A DNA stretch of 64,000 nucleotides from the NCBI RefSeq assembly GCF_003609635.1, contig NZ_MCIA01000034.1:1-64000 (forward strand). The letters are read 5' to 3'. The position numbers and the translations under genes were made by a program. This document shows positions 26,224 to 34,947 of this stretch, piece by piece. The notes below the pieces were generated by a model, which was given only the letters and a program-made list of their open reading frames with translations, searched no databases and was not told where the DNA came from. Numbering within the stretch: the stretch's first letter is position 1; the number at the start of each line of letters is the position of its first letter. Origin of the DNA: Lacrimispora algidixylanolytica (lineage in GTDB: Bacteria > Bacillota > Clostridia > Lachnospirales > Lachnospiraceae).

Positions 26224-26248
26224 AATACAACCCCATTCCTATTTTTTC

Positions 26249-27631
26249 TTATACAAGGCCAAGAACTGTAAACCACATTACCGCAAAAATCACCGTAAGA
26301 AACACAGGAATCAACAAAGGAACGCCCATTTTCATAACCTCTTTTTGGGTATACATTCCGTTCTCTTCTCCTTGTCCCACTAAAATATTCAAATGGTGGA
26401 ACGGCATGATATAATGGGTATAAACCACCAGATAAATAATGGCTGCAATTACAAAGGGATCGATTCCCAGTGCATTGGTGCAAACAAGAATTGCAGGGAC
26501 CGCCACTCCCATTGCAGCAATAACCGAGCCGATAAACATGTGAATAACAATTGCAATTGCACCGATAAATACAGCTAGTACAAATATATTTTCCGGCAAT
26601 TGATCAGGTAACAGAGTAACAGCAAGCCAATCGTTAAGTCCTGTTGCCGCCCCTACCTTACCTATTGCCATTGCCGCTGTTAAAAATACCAGCACATGAA
26701 CAGGGATATCTCCCCATTCTTTAGGTGTTAAAACATTTCCGATTACTGGAAGAGATAGACACATGGCAACTGCCAGAGTAACCCAGCCAATATCTAATCC
26801 TGTGACCCCATTGGTAACCCATAAGACAATTGCAATGATAATCCAAACCAGAGTCCGTATCTCCTTTTCACTAATCTTACCAAGATCAGACTGGGCCTTA
26901 CGCACCTCTTCAAAGTCCATGTTCACTTCTTGCGTTGGTTTGAACAAGACTAGAATAAGGAAAAGGTTCATCAGACTTAAAAATACCGCAGGTGGTCCAA
27001 TGGTCACAAGCCAGCTTACAAAGTTAATATTACCTGAAGTGGAATAACTTACAACCAGCGGATTGATAATGGAATCACCGGTCATAAAGATCAAAGACAC
27101 CGGTACGGAAGCCGCAAATACAGTAAATCCTATTTTTACAGCATCTTCTTTTGGCATCTTTGATGCTTTAATGATTACCGTCATGACTGACATAATGAGG
27201 AAGGCTCTGGACCATGGATTTGGAATCAGCAGAGATAGAATTAAAGTTAATACAAAGATTCCAATAATAATACTTTTCCATGATCTCACAAATTTCATTA
27301 TATACATATAAGAAATACGTTCCCCTAGACCTGATCGCTTTACAGCACTGGCAATCATATAAGCACCGATGACCAGCCAGAGGGTCGAGCCTGTCCAACT
27401 TGCAAAAATAACCTTTGTATCAGCAAGTTTAAGCAGGCACAAACAAACAATATAGAAGCCGCCAACATATCCGGATTGGGCCACCTGTGTGGCCCACCAG
27501 ACAACTGTCATTAATGTCAATCCAAGAAATATATGTCCTTCCCGTGCCAATCCATCTAAGGGTAGGAATAAAACAATCATCAATACCAGGATTCCGCCGA
27601 AAAAACCTATTATCTGTTTATTGTATTTCAC
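26249..27631 (-). CDS. DASS (SLC13)-family anion transporter
   Basis: A 460-residue transporter with about twelve membrane segments in the divalent anion:sodium symporter/ArsB-type fold. It begins with a tandem hydrophobic N-terminus and has internal repeats near 120-180 and 360-420 (GSVIAAMGVAVPAIL). A GTG start at 27631 with AAAGGAG eight bases upstream is preferred over the GTG at 27640. Its place between bsdD and ubiX suggests uptake of the aromatic carboxylate or exchange with a product. The substrate itself is inferred. Confidence 0.8.
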   Translation of the reverse strand: MKYNKQIIGFFGGILVLMIVLFLPLDGLAREGHIFLGLTLMTVVWWATQVAQSGYVGGFYIVCLCLLKLADTKVIFASWTGSTLWLVIGAYMIASAVKRSGLGERISYMYIMKFVRSWKSIIIGIFVLTLILSLLIPNPWSRAFLIMSVMTVIIKASKMPKEDAVKIGFTVFAASVPVSLIFMTGDSIINPLVVSYSTSGNINFVSWLVTIGPPAVFLSLMNLFLILVLFKPTQEVNMDFEEVRKAQSDLGKISEKEIRTLVWIIIAIVLWVTNGVTGLDIGWVTLAVAMCLSLPVIGNVLTPKEWGDIPVHVLVFLTAAMAIGKVGAATGLNDWLAVTLLPDQLPENIFVLAVFIGAIAIVIHMFIGSVIAAMGVAVPAILVCTNALGIDPFVIAAIIYLVVYTHYIMPFHHLNILVGQGEENGMYTQKEVMKMGVPLLIPVFLTVIFAVMWFTVLGLV

Positions 27632-27682
27632 CGAAAGCACTCCTTTCTATTGTAAGGCTTTAAATCCAGTTCTTTTGTCACC

Positions 27683-27889
27683 TTATTTATCAAGGGGTGG
27701 AATCGGTGGAATCATAGGCAGATGATCAATCTGTTCTTTTGTCAATTTAAATTTTTCGTGGACATTTGGAGTTTCTGTAGATCGCCAGGAATAAAAGCAA
27801 TCCATGCATTCATAAACTTCCCACACATTGCCTACGGGAGATGTTGCGATTACTTCAATTTTGTTACCATCACAGCGCGGACATTTCAT
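27683..27889 (-). CDS. bsdD: Hydroxyarylic acid decarboxylase small subunit, BsdD/VdcD-like
   Basis: A 68-residue protein with two CxxC pairs (CPRC at 3-6 and CMDC near 28-31) that form a zinc-ribbon-like fold. A YSWRSTE patch and a Pro-rich C-terminus (MIPPIPPLD) follow. This is the BsdD/VdcD family, always found with UbiX (BsdB) and UbiD (BsdC) in non-oxidative hydroxyarylic acid decarboxylase operons. Its exact role is not established. It lies 26 bases after the ubiD-like gene. Confidence 0.92.
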   Translation of the reverse strand: MKCPRCDGNKIEVIATSPVGNVWEVYECMDCFYSWRSTETPNVHEKFKLTKEQIDHLPMIPPIPPLDK

Positions 27890-27915
27890 ACTTCATTGCT
27901 CCTTTCAAGATAAGC

Positions 27916-29355
27916 TTACATCTTTGCCAACAGTTCACGTATCAGTATCTCATACTTTTCATAACCAACAGGGGGCTCAAGAAGTTCTACTTCACGAGGA
28001 TTTGGTTCTGGATCCTTTGGTGTTGTGGCATCGATGATGAGCTTTGAATGCATACCTGCCGGGTAAGAGGAAGGATCAAGAGGCATTCCAGGACAGTTCG
28101 GAATAACTACAACATCCTTATCTGGACGTACACGGGTGGTCAAAGCCCACATTACCTGAGGCAAATTAAAGGGATCTACAAATTCATCAACAATAATGAT
28201 GATCTTACTATAGGATCCTCCGTGTGGAGTGGAAAGCAAACGGAAAGCAACCTCCTTGCCAAAACCACCAAAACGGACTTTAGTAGAAATAATACAACCA
28301 ATTCCATGCGTGTACATGGCGTTCACCGCCTGAACCTCTGGGAAGTCACGTTTAATCTGCTGATAAAGAGGTACTGAGGTATTCAGCGCCATAAGATAGT
28401 CGATCTCTGTCCATGGGATGCCTAAATATAGATTTTCAAAAATGGGATTCGTTCTGTGAGTTACACGGGTAATGGTTATAACGCACTGACGGCGAGAGCC
28501 AGAATAAGAGCCTGGGAATTCTCCAAAAGGACCTTCAACTTCCCGGACACGAGGTTCTATATACCCTTCTAATACCACCTCAGATCCAGCTGGTACATAG
28601 AGATTATCATAAAGATCGGATTTTACAATCTGGGTGGGAACGCCATCCTGCAGAGCACCTACAAACTCGTACTCGTTTTGAGTATACATAACGGGAGTGG
28701 ACGCCATATAGGTAACCAGAGGGCTATTACCTACGGTGATACAGATAGGAACTCTTTTATTCTTGCGTTCCGCAGCCTCTAGTTGTATGGCAATATCATG
28801 AAACGCCAGAGCCTGAATTCCAACTCGATTCTTACCCTTAACCTGAATTCGGTATGTACCAACATTTAGCTTATCAAAATTATCTGGCTCGTTTGGATCG
28901 GCCGTGATTATGGAAGCTTTTGAAAGGAAGAAACCACTGTCTTGTTCATTAATCCGGTATAATGGAAGTATCTCAAACAGATTGATCTCCTCCGGATTAT
29001 CAATGGTGTTTTCCTTACAGGGAGCATCTTCTCGGTTAAGAATCTCTGGTTTTACTGGAAATTTGTCCCATCTCCGATTAATCTCATGAAATTGTTCTTT
29101 GGTAGTTGCTGTCTTAGGCATACCAAGCATTAACGCATGGTTGGCCCAGGATCCATGAACATTGGTTACAACGCTGTAAGGATATCCCTTGACTTTTTCA
29201 AAAAATACTGCGGGAGCATTTTCAATATTAGCCGCTGCTCTTCCTGCGGCCGCAATGTCAGGTTCTGGATTCACTTCATCCTTAATTCGTACCAACTGAC
29301 CGTTTTCCTCCAAAGTGGAAAGAAAACTTCGCAAATCCTGATAAACTTTTGCCAT
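27916..29355 (-). CDS. bsdC: UbiD-family hydroxyarylic acid decarboxylase (BsdC-like)
   Basis: A 479-residue prenylated-FMN-dependent decarboxylase, the expected length for BsdC/VdcC. Visible motifs are the N-terminal LRSFLSTLEENGQLVRI, the cofactor/metal region NVGTYRIQVKGKNRVGIQ, the catalytic Glu-rich EVEGPFGEFPGSYSGS, and DPFNLPQVMWALTTRVRPD. Members reversibly decarboxylate 4-hydroxybenzoate, vanillate, gallate or related acids to phenols. The particular substrate cannot be read from the sequence. It is the first gene of the operon and has GGAGGA before its ATG. The divergent LysR gene and operator-like dyads upstream suggest aromatic-acid-inducible expression. Confidence 0.93.
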   Translation of the reverse strand: MAKVYQDLRSFLSTLEENGQLVRIKDEVNPEPDIAAAGRAAANIENAPAVFFEKVKGYPYSVVTNVHGSWANHALMLGMPKTATTKEQFHEINRRWDKFPVKPEILNREDAPCKENTIDNPEEINLFEILPLYRINEQDSGFFLSKASIITADPNEPDNFDKLNVGTYRIQVKGKNRVGIQALAFHDIAIQLEAAERKNKRVPICITVGNSPLVTYMASTPVMYTQNEYEFVGALQDGVPTQIVKSDLYDNLYVPAGSEVVLEGYIEPRVREVEGPFGEFPGSYSGSRRQCVITITRVTHRTNPIFENLYLGIPWTEIDYLMALNTSVPLYQQIKRDFPEVQAVNAMYTHGIGCIISTKVRFGGFGKEVAFRLLSTPHGGSYSKIIIIVDEFVDPFNLPQVMWALTTRVRPDKDVVVIPNCPGMPLDPSSYPAGMHSKLIIDATTPKDPEPNPREVELLEPPVGYEKYEILIRELLAKM

Positions 29356-29634
29356 AACTCATCCTCCTGATCTTCAGTAAACTGTTTACGGTTTCCAAGT
29401 GTTTAACCACCAGTTTCTTCGATTATAGCACTTAAAGGCTTCGTGGCAATTCGAAAACAAATGGGAGCATATTCCAAAACAGAAATGAGCAACCGGGTTC
29501 ATATCATCACATTTGTAGAAACTAACCATAAAATAGGGTCTATTTAAGGAATAACAAATGAATTGTACTGAATTACGTGTATTTAATTGTTACTGTTTGT
29601 CGTTTTTTGACTTATGAGTCTATTCTAAAATGTC

Positions 29635-29658
29635 AATACAAATTAGTGAATTTGTATT
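29635..29658. promoter_or_regulatory. Candidate LysR operator between bsdC and lysR
   Basis: AATACAAATT-AGTG-AATTTGTATT is a perfect 10-base dyad with a 4-base centre and contains the T-N11-A pattern of LysR sites. It lies in the 433-base gap between the divergent decarboxylase operon and its regulator. The same gap has an ATGAC/GTCAT dyad (about 29713-29730) and a GTTTCAT/ATGAAAC hairpin (29749-29769) just upstream of the lysR ribosome binding site. No gene is seen in the gap. Confidence 0.65.
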
Positions 29659-29788
29659 TTCCTTCTGTTCATTCTGTATTATAATATCATCAATGACAAA
29701 ATGTCTTATAAAATGACAATTTTTCGTCATTATATAACTACAAAAGCTGTTTCATGAATTTTATGAAACAAAAAGGGGGGCACCAATC

Positions 29789-30721
29789 ATGATCAGATGG
29801 ATCGACGATTTTTTGGCATTGGCGGAGCATAAAAGTTTTTCTACGGCTGCCGATAGTATTTACATCTCACAGTCAGCGTTATCAAAGCATATTAAAGCGA
29901 TCGAAAATGAACTTGGTGTGGTATTATTTATAAGAAGCAACACAAAGGCAGAACTAACAGAAGCTGGAAAAATATATCTGGAATATGCTTTAAATATTCG
30001 GAATTTTTCCCACGAATTAAGATTCAAATTGAACAAATTTGGAATTTCTCCATGTATTTATCGATTGTCCATCGGGACGATTCCATGCTTAGCAGAAAGT
30101 GGTGTTATGGAGTCGCTTTTGGAATTTCAAGAAGCTTACACTAACTATTCCATTCAAATAAGCGAAAATGATCAAAGCTCTTTAATGAAACAGCTCATGC
30201 AAAAGGAAATTGATGCCGCTATATGCCGTATAGATTTTTTTCCTGAAAAAGGTTACGAGATTGTACCTTTGGTGGAGGATGAGATGGTTCTAGTCTGTAA
30301 TAAAGACACGTTTCCCTTTGAGCAGGGAAGCGAAATAGATCTAGCGGGATTTAAACTGGATAATGTATACACGATTGCTAAAAGCTCAGATATCTACCGA
30401 TTAACCAGAATGCAGTTAGATGAGATTGGATATAAAAAAGAGATTGCTAGTACGGTTCCAAGACACATGATGATATTTCCCATCTTGATACAAAAAGGTG
30501 GTTGTGCCATACTGCCAAAACAGCTTGCCCATTCCCATATGTATCCTCAACTTACATACTACAGAATACGAAATGCAGTTAAAACACATATTGGCATAGT
30601 AAAGTTATCTGCCGACGATGATAACCCCCAGTTATATGAAAAAACAAACGTATTACTGGATTTTTTTAGACAGACGGAAAAAGCGAAGATAGAATGTATT
30701 TCTTCCTTGCTCTCCGATTGA
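29789..30721 (+). CDS. LysR-family transcriptional regulator of the decarboxylase operon
   Basis: A 310-residue LysR-type regulator. The N-terminal winged helix-turn-helix (about 1-60) includes FSTAADSIYISQSALSKHIK and ENELGVVLFIRS. A linker helix and a two-lobed effector-binding domain follow to the C-terminus. It is divergent from the bsdC-like gene, the usual arrangement for a dedicated activator responding to the substrate. A GGGGGG ribosome binding site precedes the ATG. The effector, presumably a hydroxybenzoate, is inferred. Confidence 0.9.
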   Translation: MIRWIDDFLALAEHKSFSTAADSIYISQSALSKHIKAIENELGVVLFIRSNTKAELTEAGKIYLEYALNIRNFSHELRFKLNKFGISPCIYRLSIGTIPCLAESGVMESLLEFQEAYTNYSIQISENDQSSLMKQLMQKEIDAAICRIDFFPEKGYEIVPLVEDEMVLVCNKDTFPFEQGSEIDLAGFKLDNVYTIAKSSDIYRLTRMQLDEIGYKKEIASTVPRHMMIFPILIQKGGCAILPKQLAHSHMYPQLTYYRIRNAVKTHIGIVKLSADDDNPQLYEKTNVLLDFFRQTEKAKIECISSLLSD

Positions 30722-30780
30722 GCAAAGAGTAAAGAAGAATTAATTTCCTTGACACAAAAAACACGTTGCAAATACAAAAA

Positions 30781-30817
30781 AACCTTGAATTTCTCAAAAT
30801 AAGAAATCAAGGTTTTT
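30781..30817. terminator. Bidirectional terminator between lysR and the pit operon
   Basis: AACCTTGAATTTCT pairs with AGAAATCAAGGTT (one bulge) around a short AT loop, with A and T runs on either side. It lies between convergent genes. Confidence 0.85.
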
Positions 30818-30823
30818 GTATAC

Positions 30824-31447
30824 TTAAGTATTTTTAACAATTACGCACTCTACAACATCTGCAGCGTGTTCACAAGTGTCACAACATTTTTCTAATTGTC
30901 TGTATACTTCTGACCAGGCAATGACTTCAAGAGGATCGCCGCCCTTTGCATACAAGCTGCGGAATGCCTGGATATATAAATCATCTCCAAGTTCTTCCAA
31001 ATGGTTGATCTCAACAATATCCTTCATAATAGAATCGGATCTACGGAAGTTTGGAAATTCAACAACTAAATTGTTGACCTTTTCACAACACTGTCCGACA
31101 ACCTTGAGTATATCCATGGCTTCTGGTGTGATGCTTTTAATATTATACATATAGATTTTAATAAGAATATCTTCAATATTATCTGTAATATCATCAAGCT
31201 CTCTACCCAAGGCTATGATATCATCTCTTTCGATTGGAGTTACAAAATCCTTTGCAACTCTTTTCATAAGCTCATGGGTATGACGGTCTCCTTCGGATTC
31301 CAGCTCATGAAGTCTTTCAAGTTGTTCTGACAGTTTGTCCGGCTCAAAATCAGTCAGAATTTCAGTCAGCATTTTATGAGTCCTTAACGCTACCTCTGAC
31401 ATTTTGACAAACAGTGTAAAGTACTCATTTTCGCCTTTTCTTGCCAT
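30824..31447 (-). CDS. DUF47/PhoU-like Pit accessory protein
   Basis: A 207-residue all-helical cytosolic protein of the DUF47 (YkaA/PhoU-like) family. It has several Glu/Asp-His patches (LHELESEGDRHTHELMK, DDIIALGRELDDITDNIED) that could coordinate metal. The family is almost always encoded with a Pit phosphate permease and is thought to modulate it. The ATG at 31447 follows GAGGAG by eight bases and is preferred over the upstream in-frame start at 31465. It lies 29 bases after the pit gene. Confidence 0.9.
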   Translation of the reverse strand: MARKGENEYFTLFVKMSEVALRTHKMLTEILTDFEPDKLSEQLERLHELESEGDRHTHELMKRVAKDFVTPIERDDIIALGRELDDITDNIEDILIKIYMYNIKSITPEAMDILKVVGQCCEKVNNLVVEFPNFRRSDSIMKDIVEINHLEELGDDLYIQAFRSLYAKGGDPLEVIAWSEVYRQLEKCCDTCEHAADVVECVIVKNT

Positions 31448-31476
31448 ACTTCTATCTCCTCTCAAAATAACTCATA

Positions 31477-32538
31477 TTAAAAAATACGTAAAAATAGATG
31501 GGTCATCAAAAATCCAACCAATCCGCAGCCTGGGAATGTAAGAATCCATGCGAGGGCCATCTCTCTGGCAACCCCCCAGTTTACGGCGCTAATACGCTTT
31601 GATGCGCCTACTCCCATCATTGCTGTAGTCTTTGTATGGGTTGTACTAACAGGCATACCGGTTAGTGTAGAAACCATCAAACAGGTTGCCGCTGCAATAT
31701 CAGCAGAAAATCCCTGGTATTTTTCCAGCTTAACCATACTCATACCAACAGTTTTAATGATACGCATACCGCCAATGGATGTTCCAAGTCCCATTACCAC
31801 AGCACAGAGAACCATGAGCCAGAAAGGCACTGCAAAAGCGCTCTCTCCACCATTTCCTCTCGCAAGAAATGTTCCAAGTAAAAATACACTCATAAACTTC
31901 TGCCCATCCTGAGCTCCATGCATAAATGCCATAGCTGCAGCACCTGCAATTTGAGCACCTTTAAAATATGGCTGGGCTGCTCCTCTGTCTACGTTTCGGC
32001 ATAATCGTTCCGTTAGCTTTGTCATGATCCATCCTAAGCTAAAACCTAATACTGCAGATGCTACTAATCCGTACAGTACTTTCATCCATTCGCTTCCATT
32101 TACACCAGAAAGGCTTCCGTGAAGTGCAATGGCCGAACCACTAAGGCCTGCAATCAGTGCATGGCTTTCACTGGTAGGAATTCCAAATTTCCATGCAAGA
32201 ACTGCCCATAGCACAATTGCCGCTAACGCAGCACAAAGCGCTACCAGTGCATCACCCGCCTGGTTTGATCCCTGTCCGAAATCTACCATGTTATAAATGG
32301 TCATAGCAACGGTGGAATTAAACGAAGTCATTACCAAAATTCCAATAAAGTTCATTACCGCCGCCATCAAAATTGCCGTTCTTGGCCTCATAGAACGGGT
32401 GGATATGCATGTTGCAATCGCATTTGGTGCATCTGTCCATCCATTTACAAGAATAACGCCTAACGTCAAAAGAGTTACAATTGCCAATGGCAGATTCTTT
32501 GTAAGCTCTACTATAAACTCACCTAAGGTAATACTCAA
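31477..32538 (-). CDS. pit: Pit-family inorganic phosphate transporter
   Basis: A 353-residue low-affinity phosphate permease of the PiT family. Its two PD001131-like repeats are visible, GWTDAPNAIATCISTRSM near residue 30 and MPVSTTHTKTTAMMGVGASK near residue 290, the second with the usual GANDV equivalent degenerated. About ten membrane segments are seen. The start is a TTG at 32538 with GGAGG seven bases upstream. It forms an operon with the DUF47 accessory protein. Confidence 0.92.
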   Translation of the reverse strand: MSITLGEFIVELTKNLPLAIVTLLTLGVILVNGWTDAPNAIATCISTRSMRPRTAILMAAVMNFIGILVMTSFNSTVAMTIYNMVDFGQGSNQAGDALVALCAALAAIVLWAVLAWKFGIPTSESHALIAGLSGSAIALHGSLSGVNGSEWMKVLYGLVASAVLGFSLGWIMTKLTERLCRNVDRGAAQPYFKGAQIAGAAAMAFMHGAQDGQKFMSVFLLGTFLARGNGGESAFAVPFWLMVLCAVVMGLGTSIGGMRIIKTVGMSMVKLEKYQGFSADIAAATCLMVSTLTGMPVSTTHTKTTAMMGVGASKRISAVNWGVAREMALAWILTFPGCGLVGFLMTHLFLRIF

Positions 32539-32995
32539 GCAATCACCTCCAAATTTTACACTGCAAAGATTGTTCCATCAATCTGCAGTCAACCGTATTT
32601 CATTTGTAGTATGTCATTTAGATACTCTAAACTTGTAAACTTATGCGCAAAAAGTGACAAACCTTAGTAAGTATAGCATAAACATTTCAACAACACAATC
32701 TTTTTTCCGACCCTCAAATATAGATATTATTAAGGATTCTAAGCATAAATATTTATATTTCCTGATTTTTCGAAGTGTTTTATACCAAATATCGAGTAAA
32801 TTAATTACAAAACAACTCGAGGCGTGTAATATGATGTTAATGTGTAACCATACAACCTTATAATAATTTGTATCAATAATGATTTGAAACTTTGTTGTAT
32901 TTACAACAAACAAACAACAAATAGTATGTTATGATAGGACCTATGAAAGACAGTATGGAAATTATTTACTTAACACAATTAGAAAGGAAGAAATT
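32539..32995. promoter_or_regulatory. Divergent promoter region between pit and the three-gene operon, with operator dyad
   Basis: A 457-base AT-rich gap with no credible gene. It must hold promoters for pit (-) and for the operon starting at 32996 (+). At 32891-32910 is a perfect dyad TTTGTTGTA-TT-TACAACAAA. It overlaps TTTACA, a possible -35, with TATGTT about 19 bases on as a possible -10. This suggests a repressor site controlling the + strand operon. Confidence 0.6.
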
Positions 32996-34249
32996 ATGTC
33001 AAATAATTTAAAAGTAACTGATACTATATATGATATAACAGAAAAATATCCGGAGACAATCAACTTCTTTGTAGCAAATGGCTTTGATAAGCTGAGCAAC
33101 CCTCTTATGCGAAATACCCTTGGAAAAACCGTAACTCTTGAGATGGCATTGTCCATGAGAAAGATGAATCCAGAAGCATTCCTGGATAAACTACATGAGG
33201 TAATTGAACAGTCTCTTCCTGATATAGCCTCAGGTCTTGCCCCTATGAAAAAGGAAGAAGGCGGTGATATTCGTATCGAAGGTGTACTCCCCTGTCCTAT
33301 CCGCCTGCCTCTCATGGAGAAATTTGAATCCTGGCTCACCGAGCAGTCTGATAAGCTTGGATATAAAGTGGATTATAATTTAAAATCTGCAAATCTAGGC
33401 CTAGATGATGTAAAAGAGAGAGTCGTTCAAGCAAACGGCAATGCAGATGCACTGTCTGATCTCTATTTATCTGCTGGTTTTGATCTCTTTTTTGATAAGG
33501 AACTCATGGGACGCTACCGAGATGCTGGAGAATTTGAAGATATCTCTGGCCTGGACCACATTAATTCAGATTTTGAGAACGAACAAATCAATCTAAAGGA
33601 TCCAAAAGGCCAGTACGCAATTATAGGTGTGGTACCTGCTATTTTCATGGTAAATACCAATGTACTTGGAGATCGCCCTATGCCTGAAAGCTGGGCTGAT
33701 TTAATGAAACCTGAATTTGAGAACAGCATAAGCCTTCCAATGAAGGATCTTGATATGTTCAATGCTTTTTTACTTCATATCTACCGTTACTATGGAGAAG
33801 AAGGTGTAGAAAAGATGGGAAAGGCTCTTCTTCGCAGTATGCACCCTGCACAGATGGTAAAGGCTCATATTGATAAGGGGGAAGGAAAAGTTCCAACCAT
33901 TACAGTTACCCCTTACTTTTTTGCCAGTATGGCTGATGGAAAGGGACCGATGCGCCCAGTATGGCCAAAGGATGGCGCAATCTTAAGTCCTATTTTCCTT
34001 CTGGCAAGATCAAAGAACAAAGATAAAGTAAAGCCATTCGTTGATCTCCTTTATTCCAAAGAGATTGGTGAAATCCTTTCTTCAAACGGAAAGTTCCCTT
34101 CTACTAATCCAATGGTAGAAAACAACCTGACGAAAGACCAGAATTTCATGTGGCTTGGCTGGGACTTTATCCACAATCATGATATTGGCGAACTGATAAA
34201 GAACATGGAACAGAAATTCTTTCAGGCGGCAGAAAAGGAGACTTTATGA
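32996..34249 (+). CDS. Cytosolic solute-binding-like protein with DUF1858-like N-terminus
   Basis: A 417-residue protein of unknown function. Residues about 5-75 form a DUF1858-like helical module (TIYDITEKYPETINFFVANG) without the usual cysteine pair. Residues about 93-415 resemble a family-6-type ABC solute-binding domain (ITVTPYFFASMADG, WADLMKPEFENSISLPMKD). There is no signal peptide, lipobox or membrane segment, so it should be cytosolic, which is atypical for a binding protein. A single Cys100 in LPCPIRLP opens the binding domain. The stop overlaps the next gene's start (ATGA), and two further genes encode a GTPase and an ABC ATPase but no permease. Confidence 0.7.
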   Translation: MSNNLKVTDTIYDITEKYPETINFFVANGFDKLSNPLMRNTLGKTVTLEMALSMRKMNPEAFLDKLHEVIEQSLPDIASGLAPMKKEEGGDIRIEGVLPCPIRLPLMEKFESWLTEQSDKLGYKVDYNLKSANLGLDDVKERVVQANGNADALSDLYLSAGFDLFFDKELMGRYRDAGEFEDISGLDHINSDFENEQINLKDPKGQYAIIGVVPAIFMVNTNVLGDRPMPESWADLMKPEFENSISLPMKDLDMFNAFLLHIYRYYGEEGVEKMGKALLRSMHPAQMVKAHIDKGEGKVPTITVTPYFFASMADGKGPMRPVWPKDGAILSPIFLLARSKNKDKVKPFVDLLYSKEIGEILSSNGKFPSTNPMVENNLTKDQNFMWLGWDFIHNHDIGELIKNMEQKFFQAAEKETL

Positions 34250-34947
34250 ATCTAATTATATTTTCTGGTCCTCCTTCCTCTGGGAAGACCTCAATCATCT
34301 TAAAGGTCATTGCTTCTTATAATAGAAGAAATATAAAAGTCGGCGTGGTGAAATTCGATTGTTTGTATACCGATGACGATGCAGCTTACGAAAAAGCTGG
34401 AATACCAGTAAAAAAAGGGTTATCAGGAGCATTGTGTCCTGACCACTTTTTTGCATCAAATATCGAAGAAGTTGTAAGCTGGGGAAATCAGGAGAACTTA
34501 GACCTTCTCATCACAGAATCCGCCGGGTTATGCAACCGCTGTTCTCCTTATTTAAAAGACATCAAAGGAGTATGTGTGATTGATAATTTATCCGGTATCA
34601 ACACTCCGAAAAAGATTGGTCCAATGTTAAAGTCTGCAGATTTTGTGGTGATTACCAAGGGAGATATTGTATCCCAGGCGGAACGTGAGGTTTTTGCTTC
34701 TTGCGTGAGCTCCGTTAATCCTCGTGCTATTACCATGCATGTAAACGGACTAACCGGACAGGGTGCTTATGAGCTGGGTAGTTTATTATACGATGAGGAC
34801 CAAGATATCAAATCAGTTCAGGGAATGAAACTTCGTTTTCCAATGCCGGCTGCTCTTTGTTCCTACTGCTTGGGCGAAACCAGAATAGGAGAAGCTTATC
34901 AAATGGGTAATATCAAAAAAATGGATTTGGGGGCTGATAAGAAATGA
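34246..34947 (+). CDS. HypB/CobW-like P-loop GTPase
   Basis: A 233-residue SIMIBI-class GTPase related to the G3E metallochaperones (HypB, UreG, CobW). Walker A is GPPSSGKTS (8-16), a Walker-B-like TESAG lies at 91-95, and TKGD (138-141) replaces NKxD. Cysteines are notable: Cys40 and Cys65, CNRC (97-100) right after the ESAG motif, and CSYC (206-209) near the C-terminus, all possible metal ligands. Start and stop both overlap neighbours by four bases (ATGA), so the three genes are translationally coupled. G3E proteins insert Ni, Co or Zn; the metal and client here are unknown. Confidence 0.8.
   Translation: MNLIIFSGPPSSGKTSIILKVIASYNRRNIKVGVVKFDCLYTDDDAAYEKAGIPVKKGLSGALCPDHFFASNIEEVVSWGNQENLDLLITESAGLCNRCSPYLKDIKGVCVIDNLSGINTPKKIGPMLKSADFVVITKGDIVSQAEREVFASCVSSVNPRAITMHVNGLTGQGAYELGSLLYDEDQDIKSVQGMKLRFPMPAALCSYCLGETRIGEAYQMGNIKKMDLGADKK

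Noticed and set aside
32641-32913. A 90-codon minus-strand open frame in the pit/three-gene-operon gap
   Set aside because: No ribosome binding site, biased AT-rich composition, hydrophobic and Cys/Ile/Lys-rich product without family resemblance, and it overlaps the operator and promoter of the + strand operon.
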